From Porphyromonas cangingivalis (GTDB lineage: Bacteria; Bacteroidota; Bacteroidia; Bacteroidales; Paludibacteraceae), in contig CAMDNO010000003.1 of assembly GCA_945902955.1 (NCBI GenBank), positions 1-64,000 of the forward strand: a stretch of DNA of 64,000 nt, given 5' to 3'. The notes below the pieces were generated by a model, which was given only the letters and a program-made list of their open reading frames with translations, did not search any database and was not told the origin of the DNA. Shown here piece after piece: positions 63,234-64,000 of this stretch; the first letter of the stretch is position 1; each line of letters begins with the position of its first letter. A program made the position numbers and the translations under genes.

Positions 63234-64000
63234 CTATATCAAATGACTTACCCTAATTTTTTTATATCTTTTGCCCATGCCTAATGCAATGGCTGTTGGG
63301 TTTTTGATGATTAATTCGCCTTTTTGGAGACCGGATATTGCTTGTTTGATTTCCTGAAATTCGTTGCCTGAAACACCAAATAAATCCTTTATTACACCAT
63401 CGTTTATCGACTGCTGTTTCATAATGAGCGGATATTGCGCATTGGCGTAAAAATCGAAATACTCGCTTTTGTAACTATCCATATTTTGAGTGGCCAGAAT
63501 AATACTTAGTCCTTTATTCCGACCAACGGCAATTAAATCACGCAATGGTTTATTATCAAAGCCGAGCATATAATGTGCTTCGTCGATAATGCTGAAATGA
63601 CGCAGCTCGACACAATCATCATCCATTGCCTGTTTTGGCAGTTTTTCGTAAATGGTATTGAGCTTAGAAACGATAAAGTAAACAATGGCTTTGGCTATTG
63701 GACCATCTTTCGGGAAACCATCCATTTTTACAATAAAACTTTCCTTAATTAAGTCCACACTATCTTCTTTCGCAAAAAGGTTGGTGCGAATGAGTTGTTT
63801 TAATACTGACTTAATGCTGTCGTCTTTTTCTCTGTCTCTTTCGGGCTGTTGTGAGGTGTATTCTTTCAATATCAAATCAAAACTTACTGCTTTGTTTTGA
63901 GTTCGTTTGTACGAATTAATAATTGCTTCGGACAACCGATTGCTCATGTTGGCACTCATACGGGCATTATCAATGGAACAAATAGCAGTTGCAAGTTCGG
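63234..64000 (-). CDS. HerA/DptH-like ATPase, C-terminal part (cut by the window edge)
   Basis: The minus-strand frame is open from 64000 to the stop at 63234, at least 255 residues, with the start outside the window. HFSIIDEAHYMLGFDNKPLR is a Walker B with the downstream block of HerA/FtsK-type ATPases. GRNKGLSIILATQNMDSYKSEY, LFGVSGNEFQEIKQAISGL and KGELIIKN continue the C-terminal half. The run of features recalls the C-terminus of DptH, the large ATPase of phosphorothioate-dependent DptFGH restriction, but other HerA-like defence ATPases end similarly. The rest of the gene and any operon partners lie to the right. Confidence 0.65.
   Translation of the reverse strand, partial: ELATAICSIDNARMSANMSNRLSEAIINSYKRTQNKAVSFDLILKEYTSQQPERDREKDDSIKSVLKQLIRTNLFAKEDSVDLIKESFIVKMDGFPKDGPIAKAIVYFIVSKLNTIYEKLPKQAMDDDCVELRHFSIIDEAHYMLGFDNKPLRDLIAVGRNKGLSIILATQNMDSYKSEYFDFYANAQYPLIMKQQSINDGVIKDLFGVSGNEFQEIKQAISGLQKGELIIKNPTAIALGMGKRYKKIRVSHLI

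Overview
The window looks like a chromosome segment of a Gram-negative Bacteroidota, most probably order Bacteroidales. The evidence is the fused lpxC-fabZ gene in an lpxD-lpxC/fabZ-lpxA run, a CHU_C-type (type IX secretion) sorting domain, an RprX/RprY-like two-component pair, many families restricted to the phylum (DUF4469/HU-like, DUF6048, DUF6452, DUF4199, DUF3256), and repeated use of the Bacteroidetes promoter pattern TTTG-N19-TAnnTTTG instead of a -35/-10 pair. Sequence is AT-rich and Shine-Dalgarno sites are scarce. No rRNA, tRNA, insertion sequence or CRISPR array was recognised.

Layout. 1-9.6 kb is an accessory region read on the minus strand: an HU-like DUF4469 protein, two membrane/coiled-coil proteins, a three-helix membrane protein and a signal-less amidase. 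A two-gene operon sits inside this series: a GHKL ATPase with a C-terminal PD-(D/E)XK-like nuclease, and a PIN-domain protein with C-terminal membrane helices. Beyond it lie an Abi_2/HEPN gene, a structured non-coding stretch and the stub of a type I methyltransferase gene (hsdM). The Abi_2 gene and the GHKL operon carry near-identical promoters. This is the most likely place for an undescribed system.

10-33 kb is housekeeping: fba; serC-serA; an HD hydrolase, lpxD, lpxC-fabZ, lpxA and glnS, with a 35-copy 8-bp tandem repeat in front of glnS; an outer-membrane barrel protein; tkt-mntP; DUF6452-DUF6048; a small membrane protein, crcB, a GT2 glycosyltransferase and a DUF4199 protein; a pseudouridine synthase, a nucleotidyltransferase-like protein, a Fur regulator, mdh and corA.

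33-38 kb is a second small accessory patch with a conserved orphan gene, a DUF3791/DUF3990 toxin-antitoxin-like pair, a GH13 amylase and a zinc-peptidase-like lipoprotein. 37.7-63.1 kb returns to core functions: tpx, a DUF4395 protein, uvrA, fabI, a nitronate monooxygenase, a LysM/periplasmic-binding protein, a CHU_C protein, menG, DUF3256, a TamB-like protein, tsaD, an exosortase-like protein, a GNAT enzyme, a CPBP protease, rprXY, an MFS transporter and polA. The right edge cuts a HerA/DptH-like ATPase that may belong to another defence locus outside the window.

How the genes work together: lpxA, lpxC-fabZ and lpxD build the lipid A precursor, and fabZ and fabI link this to fatty-acid synthesis. 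serC and serA make serine. fba, tkt and mdh serve central carbon metabolism. uvrA and polA act in nucleotide excision repair. Several intergenic spacers consist of degenerate low-complexity repeats, each from a different short unit.
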